Assembly: GCF_048544455.1 (NCBI RefSeq)
Contig: NC_133536.1
Location: 164,844,825-164,908,824 of the forward strand
Source: Silene latifolia
Lineage: Eukaryota > Streptophyta > Magnoliopsida > Caryophyllales > Caryophyllaceae
DNA length: 64,000 nucleotides
Direction: 5' to 3'
The position numbers and the translations under genes are program-made. Shown here piece by piece: positions 22,790 to 35,589 of this stretch (positions are counted from its first letter, which is position 1; each line of letters opens with the position of its first letter). Below the pieces are notes generated by a model. The model worked only from the letters and a program-made list of their open reading frames with translations. It did not search any database and was not told where the DNA came from.

Positions 22790-23279
22790 TTTAGGATTGG
22801 ATGTTGTGAGTGAATAATTAGTATTGTAGTGAGTGAAGATGATTTGGATGTTGTGATTGAAATTGACATAGAATGGCCTATTTATAACCTATTAATTGTA
22901 ACGGTTATTTTTGAATTACAACGGTTATTTTGAATTATAACGGTTATTTTGAATTATAACGGTAAAATTTGAATTATAACGTTAAAATTTGAATTATAAC
23001 GGCTATTTTTGAATTATAACGGTAAAATTTGAATTATAACGGCTGTTTTTGAATTGTAACGGTTATTTTGAATTATAACGGTAAAATTTGAATTATAACG
23101 GTAACATTTAAATTATAACGGCTATTTTTGAATTATAACGGTAAAATTTGAATTATAACGGTCACATTTTTCCCTATATAAACATCTACATAATGTTGTA
23201 ATTTTGCACTCATCTTCAACCTTTTCTATTTTCCAATCATCTTCATCATCTTCCATTTTTTTTCTTCAAATCTTTACTT
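22790..23279. promoter_or_regulatory. Bidirectional promoter with a tandem AACGG array
   Basis: Between two divergent genes lie TATAAATAG on the minus strand (about 22878-22886), CTATATAAAC on the plus strand (about 23173-23182), and between them about 14 units of roughly 18-20 bp of the form GAATTATAACGGTTATTTT (about 22897-23165). Thirteen units keep AACGG and one reads AACGT. AACGG is the core bound by Myb factors. TATAACGGTTA matches ten of eleven positions of the mitosis-specific activator (MSA) consensus YCYAACGGYYA. That function is an inference from the match. Confidence 0.7.
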
Positions 23280-23428
23280 ATGTCAACATCATCCTCAATG
23301 TGGGGAACCCGACCAATTGAAGGCCTTGATTTTAAGAATCAAATTTGCAATCGTTGTCAAAGAAACGCTATCATCATGATTTCCGGGACAGCTACTAATC
23401 CGAAGAAAGCTTTTTTTAAGTGCGTAAC

Positions 23429-26089
23429 TGTGACACCCCTCGATAGGGCATCAAAATAAAAGCGGAAAATACGAGGTTTTTAAAACCTTTTTAAAAGCTT
23501 AAAGTGCGAAGTCCACCATAAGCGGTCAAACAAAAATGAAAAGAAAGATAATTAAGTTTTACAATTTAAAACAAGTGCGTTGGGGAAAAGATATCCCACG
23601 AATAAACACAAGTCTAACGATAGGTGAGTCTAAGCAACCTATAACTAAGGTCCAAGGGTCAACGTTCTCGCTAGCTCACACGTCTTCCCCATAATCTGCA
23701 TCACAAACCTGTCATTCATGTAAACATGAACGCATACGGTCGGTGGGGAGTAACTCAGGGTTCTCCCGGCCACAATATGTCAAAATGCACATAAGCAAGA
23801 ACTTAATTAAACATATTAATCATGCATCATACTTGAATAATATGAACAAGAGAATATAAACGATAATCATAATGAGATAGGCACATTGCATTCTTAATGA
23901 GATAGGCACATTGCATTCTTAATGAGATAGACACATTGCATTCTTAATGAGATAGGCATGGTACATTATATTAAACATGCATTCAAGGTAACCAAAACAT
24001 GGATATGAGATTAGGCATCGAATCATATGAAGAAGGTAAACAACGGATCAATTGAATGGAAAATACATGGATGGAAACCAATAGCCATTACTTGAAAACC
24101 TCTTAACAACCATAGCACGGGACGTGGCTACTAATGTCACATTCATACTTATGGCTTACATCTCACCATAAGAACGGATGGGAACATCAATCCCGGCGAT
24201 CATATCGCAACTAGAGGCTTGCATCTCACCACTAGTATCCGATAGGACCAAGACTCTCACAAACAAGCATAGAAGACGTGCACTCTCGTATATAAGAACA
24301 CACCAATGACCGTAACAAGCAAGACATTTACAAAGGCTTTGACTCAAACAAGACAAACCCCTAGACTCCAACCTCCTGGTAGGACGACGATCATAATACG
24401 GTCCTAGTCTAAATCTGGATCCAGACTCTCGGGATGGGCGACACCCGATTCGACAAACGATACCAAATCGTATCCAAGACTCGAAACATGGCACGCACTC
24501 GTATCCAAAGGTCGAGTAACCTCTAATCGGAAACATGGCACGCACTCGTATCCAAAGGTCCGAAGAAAGGCGGAAGGATATCCTAATTCGGAAACATGGC
24601 ACGCACTCGTACCAAAGGTCCAAAGAAGGAAAGATAACCCAATCCGGAAACATGGCTCACACTCGTGACCAAAGGTCCGAAAGGGGTAAATAGGGAAAGT
24701 CGAGTAGTCACACAATGTAAGCCGTCACACTCCGGTCACAAATACGAGTAACAATGATTGCACAAACATAACGTAAACAATTCATGTTAAGCATGCATAA
24801 GTACAAGAGTATAACAAATATCAAGTACTCCCATGATAAAAGAGTCTCAACACATCATACACAAGCATTATAACCAAGGTTAAGATGCATACCCAACAAG
24901 AAACTCAAAACCCAATCTATAACAACAAGTTTAGTACTCGACTACAACAAGGGTCAACTTCAAACGGTCATAACTTGAGTTCTATACATGATAATGAGGT
25001 GAAACTAGTTGGAGGTGATAGCTTATCCTCTTACGGTTCTAACGGTAGGTCATAAGCCTCAAACAAACAAGTAACGAAGAAGTTATGGCCATTTTACGAA
25101 AACTGGTCAGGCTTAAACTGCAGCCTGCGATAGTGGCCGGAGCCTGCGGTGGGTGCCGGAGCCTGCGGTGGGTGCCGGAGCCTGCGGTTTTCCCCTGCCA
25201 CCGGACTGTTTGCACGACAATTTCCTACCCTTTCCGAAAGTCGATTTCTACCAATTTTTCATCCCAAATTCCTCTTAAATATACATGTTAACACAATAAT
25301 ACCTAATAGAAACCACAAGAATGTAATTATCACACATCTTGATGAATTCAAGCACAAGATTTTGACCCAAAATCAAACAATTAATTCATCCAAACATCAC
25401 AACTTTACCCAATTGAAAATCAATGTAACAACATGCTTAAAACTCTTCAACCAACCATGAGATGGTTGTTCATACAAACTCATTCAACAACATACATGTG
25501 AAACAAGAAAAGATTCAAACTTTAACATACATATGAACAAACTACAAAATATAAACACACAAATTTGACATAATGTCGAGTAACCCATCACCGTTACCTT
25601 TTTGCTCTTAATCTCTATTGTAATCGTCTCACAAGCAAGAATCCACTTCCGGGTCAACTAAACTTTCTCCTAAACATAAGAAAACACCAAATAAGACTAA
25701 AAATCGAAACTAGAAAAAGGGGTACCATGAGAAATTGGCTCGACAGCCCCATTAAAGGAGGAAAGGTAGTTCTTTTCTTACCTAGAAAGAAGGAGGGCGA
25801 TGAGAGGAAGAGATAGGCGCGAAAATCACTTAGTTTGGATAAGAATTGAGCAAGTTATGGTGATTTTAGGGTTGAGAGCAAAGGGTTAACAATGGTGGAG
25901 AGGTTGTTGGGGGAAATTTCAGAAATTAGAATGAGGGAGATGAAGTTGTGAGGTGTTAGGTGAGGGTTTTATGAAAAGAAAAGAGAAGGAGAAAAGGCCC
26001 ATAAGTTATAAAAAGCCTAACAACTCAAATTGAGTCAGTCTCTACTAGAAATTACGTCTCAAGCCCATTACAACTCAAGACGGGAAATA

Positions 26090-26129
<40 letters not shown>

Positions 26130-26297
26130 CCGACCAAATATTTATTTTTGTATAAGATAAGCTTTAAAAATATAATATTTATAAAAATCATGTTTAATAA
26201 TGAAATTAATTAAATTAAATAATTTAAAATATAAACAAGACAATAGAACGGTTAATTAAATTATAATTGTCAAAATGGAAAATTCGCGGGTGTTACA
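23429..26297 (-). repeat. LTR (3' in element sense) of the young nested retroelement
   Basis: It contains three kinds of internal tandem repeat. AATGAGATAGGCACATTGCA units of 25 bp occur about three and a half times (near 23870-23960). Units of roughly 55-70 bp with GGAAACATGGCACGCACTCG recur four to five times (24480-24690). A 19-bp unit GGAGCCTGCGGTGGGTGCC occurs about three times (25138-25190). Near one end is an (ATT)n tract (26092-26130). The reading frames seen here reappear identically in the other LTR and are translations of these repeats, not genes. Confidence 0.9.
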
Positions 26298-29200
26298 ATC
26301 ACCCCAACTTTTAAAAAGTTTCGTCCTCGAAACTTGAAAATAGAAAGGAAAAGTAATATAAAAATAAAACCGAAATTTTGAAATCGGTAAACAAAACATT
26401 AAAAGGTTACTTATCGTAAGAATCGAAATCCTTTCAAAAATCCCAAATAAAATTTTCCGACATAACCAAATTCTCATCAAAGGAACGAAAATGCTCTCGT
26501 TGCGCATTCAAGAACACCACATTCCAAATCGAAGATATGGTCAAAAGCAAATCATTTGTATAAATCGAAAATCAAAATACTTTCAAAAACACTAATGAAG
26601 AATTTTCAAAAGTATAAGTCTCATTCATGGAACGAAATTGCTCTTGTCGTGCACACAAGAACGCTAACTTTCCAAGTCTAAGACAAATTTAAAACAAAAA
26701 TCATTCGCCGACAAGCGCAGAACAAGTTATTAAACGTTTCAAATAACGTGTTCTAACATCCGATCAACGTCAAAATCAAAAGAAAAGGCAATTCACTCAA
26801 ATCCTCTTTTGCAAAGGTCAAAATGGAAATAAAGGTTTCATTTCTAAATTCAAAAGGAAGTCAAATTCCTGAAAATATAATATTAAACTCTTGACAACGA
26901 AATCATAAGTAGACCAAAGCTAGTTAGAAATTGAGCACAGTTAAAAGTGGCTCGGGTTTAGCAATTAAAAATCAATATAATGAAGTCATACTCGTAGAAC
27001 AAAAGGATAACTAAAACAAATTTTCATTTTTGAACTCTTAAAATAGGTAGGGTTTAGTAAAAGTAACATAAACTTTTAACGACGAACCACAAAAAAATGG
27101 TAGTTTGAAACGTTTTTGAAATTTTATGAATTGAAAAGTAACTTAGATATCACGAAAACAAGATACGCTAAGAGGGTTCAAACTTAACCAACGAAAGAGA
27201 TATGATGAACTTCCTAGGAGAAGAGTTGAAATCGAATCTACCAGGCTATCAAAGATTGAATTTCATAGGTTAGCATCAAATTCTAAAGGAGGAGCAAGCA
27301 TAAACGAGGAAGAGAGGTATGAACGGAAACACTTATGGTCAAAGAGGACGGGAAGTTAGGCAACAAGGAAACACTAGATACTTAAATCTCGAACAACAAA
27401 GTCACCCCTGCGGTTCGAAAACTTCCTAACCACTAAACTCATAACCACATAACTCCCAAAAATTTCCTCAAAATACTCACAATTTACTCCTATGCTACCC
27501 CGTGGGTCAAGTCACCCCATCACAATTGTGATTCCATAACTCTCAAATGTAAATCATCTATAAACAATTTCCACGAAAGATCAAAACTACTAAAAGAGTT
27601 ACACACATAACCAACTAACGACTACTAGGAGTTCTCGCTATGGTAAAATCCTAAATCAAAGGTCAAAATCTCAAGGTCTTTATACTTTCTAACGCTCCAA
27701 ACCAAAATCTTATTCACACCCGAATTCACAAGCCTAAATGATCACATTCCCCAAATCATAAAGACCACCAACCAAAATTAAATGGATTGTCATACGATTT
27801 TTCCTATCCAACTCAACTCAAGTTCCACTTATCCAATTTTGACGAAATCAAGGTTTGCAAAGAATCCTCAAGGGCATCACACTCACCCTACAACGTAGCC
27901 AACAAAGCCATCACTCCACTAAATAAACAAAGAGTAATAACTAGGTCAAGAAATGATAGGAAATTTCAAAGGGATACATGAACATGACGAGGTGTGAGAT
28001 TAAAGGAGTCAACAATAAAGGTAACTAGTTAACACCAGCAAGAGACATTAGAATTAGAGAGGTATTCAAGGCAAGGAAACAACAAGTAACTTTTATGCTT
28101 AAGAATTAAATCTAATCAAGGTATAAGCGGAGGGAAGGAAGATGATTAATGGTACGAAGGGGGATTTTAGGGCTTAAACCATACGCTTTCTAAAACTTAA
28201 GGTTCTCCCTAACAAGGTCACGCCTATTAGGATATTGTACCATCATAACAAAACAACCAAATTCCAAAACATGGGTCGAGGCAATTCATGTCATTCCTTA
28301 TATGCAAGTCTCTCTTAAAGGGTTACACCTCTATGGCTGATCAAGGTAAAAATAAACGCTCGCTTAAGGGTTGATACATTGGTTAGACTCATTGTTCACC
28401 TATCCTATCACATATTAGGATATCCCTAAAGTAAGTCTACCACTCAAGTATAACAACGTCTCTTAATCTCAAGTTCTCGACACAACCTCGATGTTTTAAA
28501 AACCAAAGAACGAATTAACAAAGACTTCTCAACCAAATTCTTCAAGGGAAAACTAATATCAAATCACATCACCATTCTATTTGGGACCTTTAACATCTAA
28601 GAATGGGTTTTCTTCCAAATTCATATCCTCAACTTATCTCATGTTTACTCTTAAGGTGACGACACTCAACCTACTAAGCTTTCAAATCCCAAACATAAAC
28701 AACAAAGCCAAGTTCTATAATTTTAATCACATAGGCAACTTATTTCTGACACGAAGAATCCACCAATCAATTATACTTACTTGGTCAAGGAACTAGGCAT
28801 AAGAATCACTAAGTATTTATCATCACCTTACCTAAGTCTTTTCTGACATCCTGACCTCTCAAAACTGGGGTTAAGGGTCAAAACACAAACAAACTCCACA
28901 AAAGCCAACTTATCCGACCGAGTTAACATTCCATAAGGCAAAGATGAAGGTATACACGAGGGGCATTATAAGGAGAAAAGGTACAAAGACAACTCCTAAG
29001 ATATGGAATAAGAGTTGCGAAAGGCATAGAAGCACACAGATAAGGGAATATGACAAGGCACTCAAAGAGAGGAAGGTATCTTCGAGACGGTAAGGAAATC
29101 CTTCAAGAGAAAGAGTTCCTTAAGCAAGATGTTATGGAAGGAGAAACAAAAACATGGGATAGGTCGGGCGGGTACCAACCTAGCTTCCAAGGTAAAGCGA

Positions 29201-29861
29201 AAGAGAGTTTAGAAAGGAGGGATGAGCATCACGGGATAAAAGTAAGGAAAGGTGGATCAAGGATAGAAAACACACCCATAACGGTGTCGGGAGGAACGGC
29301 GGTTCCGACTTGATTCTCGACAAGAGTGACTCTTCTTGGCTCGGCTTCCGGAGCATGAGGGAGAGGAGGAGGGATAGTCTTCTTCTCGGGGCAATTCCTG
29401 AAGAGATGTCCGGGCTCCTTGCAATGGTAACACTTCAAGGGTACATCCTAGCATCCAATCCCGGGGTGATAAGCGTAGCTTTTAAGGTGAACAGAAGAGA
29501 GTTTCGAAAGAGGATAAGCACCAAGAGATAAAGAATAAGGCAAGATACACAAAGAACGAGAAACATTTTCAAGGAAGTAGAAGCATTCTTTAGAGGTTGA
29601 ACAAATCTTCAATCCTCAGTAATAGGCACCAAATCTTGATCTTCGTATAGATAAGCTCACGGTCATTGATTCAAGGACACAACAATTATTAAATGACAAT
29701 CAACAAACATGTTAGTACCTAACAAAGAGCAAACACACTACAGACTACCACCTTAGGTCCTTAAGTCTACCCATCTCTCATTCATTATTCAAGGTCAAGT
29801 TCAAGGTTAAATTCGGGGTACACGTGTGTGCGTCGGGAGCAACATATGCTCTGATACCAAC
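26298..29861 (-). mobile_element. Interior of the young nested retroelement, gag zinc-knuckle fragment only
   Basis: On the minus strand, 29229-29438 encodes CYHCKEPGHLFRNC (residues 3-16), a CCHC zinc knuckle of gag type, followed by a Pro-rich stretch. It lies a few hundred bases from the primer site. The other 3 kb show no protease, reverse transcriptase, RNase H or integrase motif on either strand. Composition is AT-rich with many short chance frames. Confidence 0.75.
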
Positions 29862-32521
29862 TGTGACACCCCTCGATAGGGCATCAAAATAAAAGCGGAA
29901 AATACGAGGTTTTTAAAACCTTTTTAAAAGCTTAAAGTGCGAAGTCCACCATAAGCGGTCAAACAAAAATGAAAAGAAAGATAATTAAGTTTTACAATTT
30001 AAAACAAGTGCGTTGGGGAAAAGATATCCCACGAATAAACACAAGTCTAACGATAGGTGAGTCTAAGCAACCTATAACTAAGGTCCAAGGGTCAACGTTC
30101 TCGCTAGCTCACACGTCTTCCCCATAATCTGCATCACAAACCTGTCATTCATGTAAACATGAACGCCACAGTCAGTGGGGAGTAACTCAGGGTTCTCCCA
30201 GCCACAATATGTCAAAATGCACATAAGCAAGAACTTAATTAAACATATTAATCATGCATCATACTTGAATAATATGAACAAGAGAATATAAACGATAATC
30301 ATAATGAGATAGGCACATTGCATTCTTAATGAGATAGGCACATTGCATTCTTAATGAGATAGGCACATTGCATTCTTAATGAGATAGGCATGGTACATTA
30401 TATTAAACATGCATTCAAGGTAACCAAAACATGGATATGAGATTAGGCATCGAATCATATGAAGAAGGTAAACAACGGATCAATTGAATGGAAAATACAT
30501 GGATGGAAACCAATAGCCATTACTTGAAAACCTCTTAACAACCATAGCACGGGACGTGGCTACTAATGTCACATTCATACTTATGGCTTACATCTCACCA
30601 TAAGAACGGATGGGAACATCAATCCCGGCGATCATATCGCAACTAGAGGCTTGCATCTCACCACTAGTATCCGATAGGACCAAGACTCTCACAAACAAGC
30701 ATAGAAGACGTGCACTCTCGTATATAAGAACACACCAATGACCGTAACAAGCAAGACATTTACAAAGGCTTTGACTCAAACAAGACAAACCCCTAGACTC
30801 CAACCTCCTGGTAGGACGACGATCATAATACGGTCCTAGTCTAAATCTGGATCCAGACTCTCGGGATGGGCGACACCCGATTCGACAAACGATACCAAAT
30901 CGTATCCAAGACTCGAAACATGGCACGCACTCGTATCCAAAGGTCGAGTAACCTCTAATCGGAAACATGGCACGCACTCGTATCCAAAGGTCCGAAGAAA
31001 GGCGGAAGGATATCCTAATTCGGAAACATGGCACGCACTCGTACCAAAGGTCCAAAGAAGGAAAGATAACCCAATCCGGAAACATGGCTCACACTCGTGA
31101 CCAAAGGTCCGAAAGGGGTAAATAGGGAAAGTCGAGTAGTCACACAATGTAAGCCGTCACACTCCGGTCACAAATACGAGTAACAATGATTGCACAAACA
31201 TAACGTAAACAATTCATGTTAAGCATGCATAAGTACAAGAGTATAACAAATATCAAGTACTCCCATGATAAAAGAGTCTCAACACATCATACACAAGCAT
31301 TATAACCAAGGTTAAGATGCATACCCAACAAGAAACTCAAAACCCAATCTATAACAACAAGTTTAGTACTCGACTACAACAAGGGTCAACTTCAAACGGT
31401 CATAACTTGAGTTATATACATGATAATGAGGTGAAACCAGTTGGAGGTGATAGCTTATCCTCTTACGGTTCTAACGGTAGGTCATAAGCCTCAAACAAAC
31501 AAGTAACGAAGAAGTTATGGCCATTTTACGAAAACTGGTCAGGCTTAAACCGCAGCCTGCGATAGTGGCCGGAGCCTGCGGTGGGTGCCGGAGCCTGCGG
31601 TGGGTGCCGGAGCCTGCGGTTTTCCCCTGCCACCGGACTGTTTGCACGACAATTTCCTACCCTTTCCGAAAGTCGATTTCTACCAATTTTTCATCCCAAA
31701 TTCCTCTTAAATATACATGTTAACACAATAATACCTAATAGAAACCACAAGAATGTAATTATCACACATCTTGATGAATTCAAGCACAAGATTTTGACCC
31801 AAAATCAAACAATTAATTCATCCAAACATCACAACTTTACCCAATTGAAAATCAATGTAACAACATGCTTAAAACTCTTCAACCAACCATGAGATGGTTG
31901 TTCATACAAACTCATTCAACAACATACATGTGAAACAAGAAAAGATTCAAACTTTAACATACATATGAACAAACTACAAAATATAAACACACAAATTTGA
32001 CATAATGTCGAGTAACCCATCACCGTTACCTTTTTGCTCTTAATCTCTATTGTAATCGTCTCACAAGCAAGAATCCACTTCCGGGTCAACTAAACTTTCT
32101 CCTAAACATAAGAAAACACCAAATAAGACTAAAAATCGAAACTAGAAAAAGGGGTACCATGAGAAATTGGCTCGACAGCCCCATTAAAGGAGGAAAGGTA
32201 GTTCTTTTCTTACCTAGAAAGAAGGAGGGCGATGAGAGGAAGAGATATGCGCGAAAATCACTTAGTTTGGATAAGAATTGAGCAAGTTATGGTGATTTTA
32301 GGGTTGAGAGCAAAGGGTTAACAATGGTGGAGAGGTTGTTGGGGGAAATTTCAGAAATTAGAATGAGGGAGATGAAGTTGTGAGGTGTTAGGTGAGGGTT
32401 TTATGAAAAGAAAAGAGAAGGAGAAAAGGCCCATAAGTTATAAAAAGCCTAACAACTCAAATTGAGTCAGTCTCTACTAGAAATTACGTCTCAAGCCCAT
32501 TACAACTCAAGACGGGAAATA

Positions 32522-32552
<31 letters not shown>

Positions 32553-32720
32553 CCGACCAAATATTTATTTTTGTATAAGATAAGCTTTAAAAATATAATA
32601 TTTATAAAAATCATGTTTAATAATGAAATTAATTAAATTAAATAATTTAAAATATAAACAAGACAATAGAACGGTTAATTAAATTATAATTGTCAAAATG
32701 GAAAATTCGCGGGTGTTACA
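29862..32720 (-). repeat. LTR (5' in element sense) of the young nested retroelement
   Basis: It is a near-identical copy of 23429-26297. The clearest differences are a shorter (ATT)n tract (32522-32551) and about ten scattered substitutions. The primer site lies directly to its left. Confidence 0.9.
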
Positions 32721-33159
32721 GTAACTTGCGATCGTTTTGTGTCGTGGTTGACTGAAGATCATTTAACAATAACAAAAAAGTTGAATATAGCATGTCAAGA
32801 TGAAGGTGATGATGCATCAAGTGGAAATGTCATGAAAGAGCAAGTGATAGGTATAAAAAAGGAGATTTCGGAAATGACAAGGATGATGAAGTTTTATTTC
32901 AAGTGTATCTTGTATTTGTTTGTTTTCATTATGTTGGCCATTGTCATGAAGTAGTTACTATTTCCAGAAATGTATGAATTTGCATCAGTTGCTATGTATT
33001 CAAGAAATTTAAGAAATTTAAGAAATTTCAGAATTTAAAACCGTCATGTTTTTTGAAATAAACAACGTTCAAATAGTCAACTAACATAATCATCCAACAT
33101 AAAAAATGTCTTCAAAAACGTACAACATAAATGAAAACAAACACAAACTAGTCTCCCGA

Positions 33160-35116
33160 CTACTTATCATCCTCTTCATCGCTATCAGTGTACACACCAT
33201 CTGCTCTACGCTGAACAACATCACCGGGTGTTTGACGAGGTCCTCGCTGACGTATGATATCCCCAGCCCTCTCAATCAATGGGTCGACGTTCTTCATCAT
33301 CTTGCGGAGGAAGGCAAGCTGTTTCTTGTCATCCTTAATTTTTTTGGCCTCGTAAAACTGAAACATTACAGCACGTGCAGTCTGCAAATTGACAAGAACA
33401 ACTAAAACATTATAAACATTATCGAGGAACAGTAAGAAAGTTAAACAATAATTACAAGAACTGTAAGTAATATTATTACCTCAGCAGGGATATCAAAATC
33501 CTCATGTGGCGCGGGGGCGTCACGGTGGTCGGGATCAATGATCAACGGGTGAGAATTCCCATTATACCAAGTCACATAATCTGGCTCCGTCTCACCCGGG
33601 AAACTAACTGGTCTCGATTTACGAGAAAGCTGAACCACGTGATCCTCCCAGCAATCCCAAAGATGATCAGTCTCCGCAACCCCAGCCCTAACCTCGTACC
33701 CTATCCCCGAAGCTGGACGATGCGCTGTCAATCTCATAATGGGATTGGGTATGATCTGCACATACCCAAACTGTCGTAAACACCGATCAGGCTGGTACGG
33801 CTCCGCTATGTCCATGAAACGAATACAACCGGTATACAAAGTACGAGGATGATATCTTTGCTCCGACGCGGCCCGTACGGATCCCACCTAATGGAAGCAC
33901 AAGTAAGCCCATCTAACAACCTCCGATACTCCAACAATTTCTCCGCATTTTGAGCGAAGGGACCAACGGATCTCCAAGAACACGACCGAGGCTGAGTAGG
34001 GTCAATTGCCAAAGGTGGACCGGGTCTGAACATAGGAAAATACTCATAGATCCACGATTGCAACAAAGTCAAGCAACCACCAATAGTCTTCACACAAGCA
34101 CGTGAAGCCACCCCCAACTGTCGGTACATGAAGGCAAGTACACCGGCTCCCCAAGCGTAGTGGTGTACACCATCAGCATCATACACTAAAGAAAACAACT
34201 GAGGACGTAACCTATCACCTGATTTGTCGACAAAAAGTGTCGACCCCAACACCACAGCCAAAAACCCCTGAGCAAAAACAACATCACAATTAGCTCTCGC
34301 CGTTTCACAAACTGCATCTACCAATATACCCCCACTCTTGTAAATAGGGACCTTCTTCTTAGAGTTTAACGACAACCTCAACTGCTCTGATGAAATCCCA
34401 AAAAAGCCACAAACATGCATAAGGGGATCCGCCAACGTCCCGTCATTATTCTCCACCTTACAACAGTTACCATCAACCCGAACGCCTAAGATCTGCGCAA
34501 CATCGTGAAGGAGTATGGACATCTCCCCAAAAGGCATGTGAAAACTGTTGGTGTCGGGTTGCCATCTCTCAACAAAAGCAGAAATAAGGGGCATGTTATA
34601 ATTCTCGGCCATGGAATCTAATAGGTGAGAAAGACCAGTACCGTCATAAACAGTCTTAACGGCCGGAGGGAGTTGCCAACAACTCAACAACCTCGTCTTA
34701 CCAAACCGGTGGTAACCCGTCAAAACTGGTCGACCGACCTCATTAGGAGTCGACCATAAGGTGTTGGCAATGTGGCCCCCAAAGCTAGGAATCACGTGGG
34801 GAAAGTCAGGACCACCAGGAACACAATGATCGATCAACCAAGAGACATCCTTACCCGACTTCTTCTTCGGAGCCACCACACTACTAGAACTACCATCCGA
34901 CCTCCGCTGGAAACGCCCCTCCTCATTCCGTCTACGTGGCACCCTACGCACTCGCTCAATACCCGCCTCCTCCTCACCTATCACATCACCAGACCGAACC
35001 AGCTCCTCCTCCACCCGCTCATCAGTCCACGAATCGGTACTACCATCTCCAACCTCAGACTCAAACTGGAGCCCCTTTCGAGCTCGAACTTGACGGTCAT
35101 TTCCTCCACCGGCCAT
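33160..35116 (-). pseudogene. MAIN-like plant mobile domain (PMD) protein gene carried by the MULE
   Basis: PMD proteins (MAIN, MAIL1 and the PP7-long-form N-terminus) act in the nucleus in gene silencing and genome stability, and related copies are carried by plant transposons. The first exon starts at 35116 with a basic, charged N-terminus of about 100 residues. The PMD follows, with LISAFVERWQPDTNSFHMPF, GEMSILLHDVAQILGVRVDG and later YEYFPMFRPGPPL and SWRSVGPFAQNAEKLLEYRR. The downstream part has LYTGCIRFMDIAEPYQPDRC and LRQFGYVQIIPNPIMRLTAH, also family-typical. A canonical intron, GTAATA to TTTGCAG (33382-33479, 98 bp), joins PAE to TARAVMFQFYEAKK in frame. The last exon ends in an acidic TDSDEEDDK at 33160. 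The frame changes once, near 33840-33880, so it is probably a recent pseudogene, unless that base is an assembly error. It converges with the GRF gene. Confidence 0.78.
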
Positions 35117-35589
35117 CTATTCAAAAAATAAAACAAAGAATTTATAAATATAAGTTTAAGTAAATTAAAAATTAAAAAAAAAAAAAACAAAATAACCCGG
35201 AACGGGGTTTATTAATAATAATTAATTAATATTTTACGTAAACTAAACGAGACGCAACAAAAACATATTTACAACAACTTGATTACTTAAATTAATAAAA
35301 CAAAGACGGAAATAATATAAGTTTATTAGTAATAATTATATTTATATTTATAAATATAAGTTTAAGTTAATTAAAAAATAATAAAAAAAAAATATCCCCA
35401 TAAGGTGTTTATTAGTAATAATTAATTAATATTTCACGTCGACAAAACGAGACGGAAATAATATATATTTACAACGACTTCGGCACGGACGACAATTATT
35501 ATTAATAATTTATTACTTTATAACGATAACAAAATAAGACGGAAAAAAATTTATTTAAAAAAAACAAAAAAAAAGTATCGAGAAATTAT
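35117..35589. other. AT-rich spacer upstream of the PMD gene, inside the MULE
   Basis: The sequence contains repeated TTAATAATAATTAATTAATA and ACGAGACGGAAATAATATA words, with A-tracts at about 35175 and 35382. It mirrors the AT-rich repeats at 20281-20539 on the opposite side of the element. It would be the promoter region of the PMD gene, but I see no clear TATA box. Confidence 0.5.

Larger units (their letters stand above)
23429..32720 (-). mobile_element. Very young LTR retroelement with largely non-coding interior (LARD-like), nested in the MULE
   Basis: The LTRs are 23429-26297 and 29862-32720 (about 2.86 kb each), starting TGTGACACCC and ending GGGTGTTACA, with the perfect 5-bp duplication GTAAC (23424-23428 and 32721-32725). 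On the minus strand the primer site TGGTATCAGAGC (29848-29859, tRNA-iMet) lies beside the right LTR and a purine tract (about 26298-26312) beside the left one. By eye the LTRs differ at about ten sites plus a length change in an (ATT)n tract, about 99.6% identity. At commonly used plant rates this suggests a few hundred thousand years or less. The 3.56-kb interior shows only a gag zinc-knuckle fragment. The element looks structurally whole at its ends but carries no pol. Confidence 0.93.
23280..32954 (+). pseudogene. GRF-type zinc-finger membrane protein gene, split by a retroelement
   Basis: The 5' part (23280-23428) starts MSTSSSMWGTRPIEG and encodes CNRCQRNAIIMISG...KKAFFKC. The 3' part (32726-32954) continues in frame when one copy of the GTAAC target duplication is counted: CDRFVSWL, a polar stretch with KEQVIGIKKEISEMTRM, and a C-terminal hydrophobic segment CILYLFVFIMLAIVM ending in K-stop. 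CxxC...C...FVSWL is the pattern of GRF-type zinc fingers. GRF finger, short coiled coil and tail anchor together match the small plant proteins of the At4g04775-like group. The 9.3-kb retroelement at 23429-32720 separates zinc-binding Cys pairs and must abolish normal expression. Apart from the insertion the frame is intact, so the disruption is recent. Confidence 0.7.

Noticed and set aside
24156-24715. Cys/Phe-rich minus-strand frames, repeated at 30588-31147
   Set aside because: They are translations of the tandem repeat inside the two LTR copies of the young retroelement.
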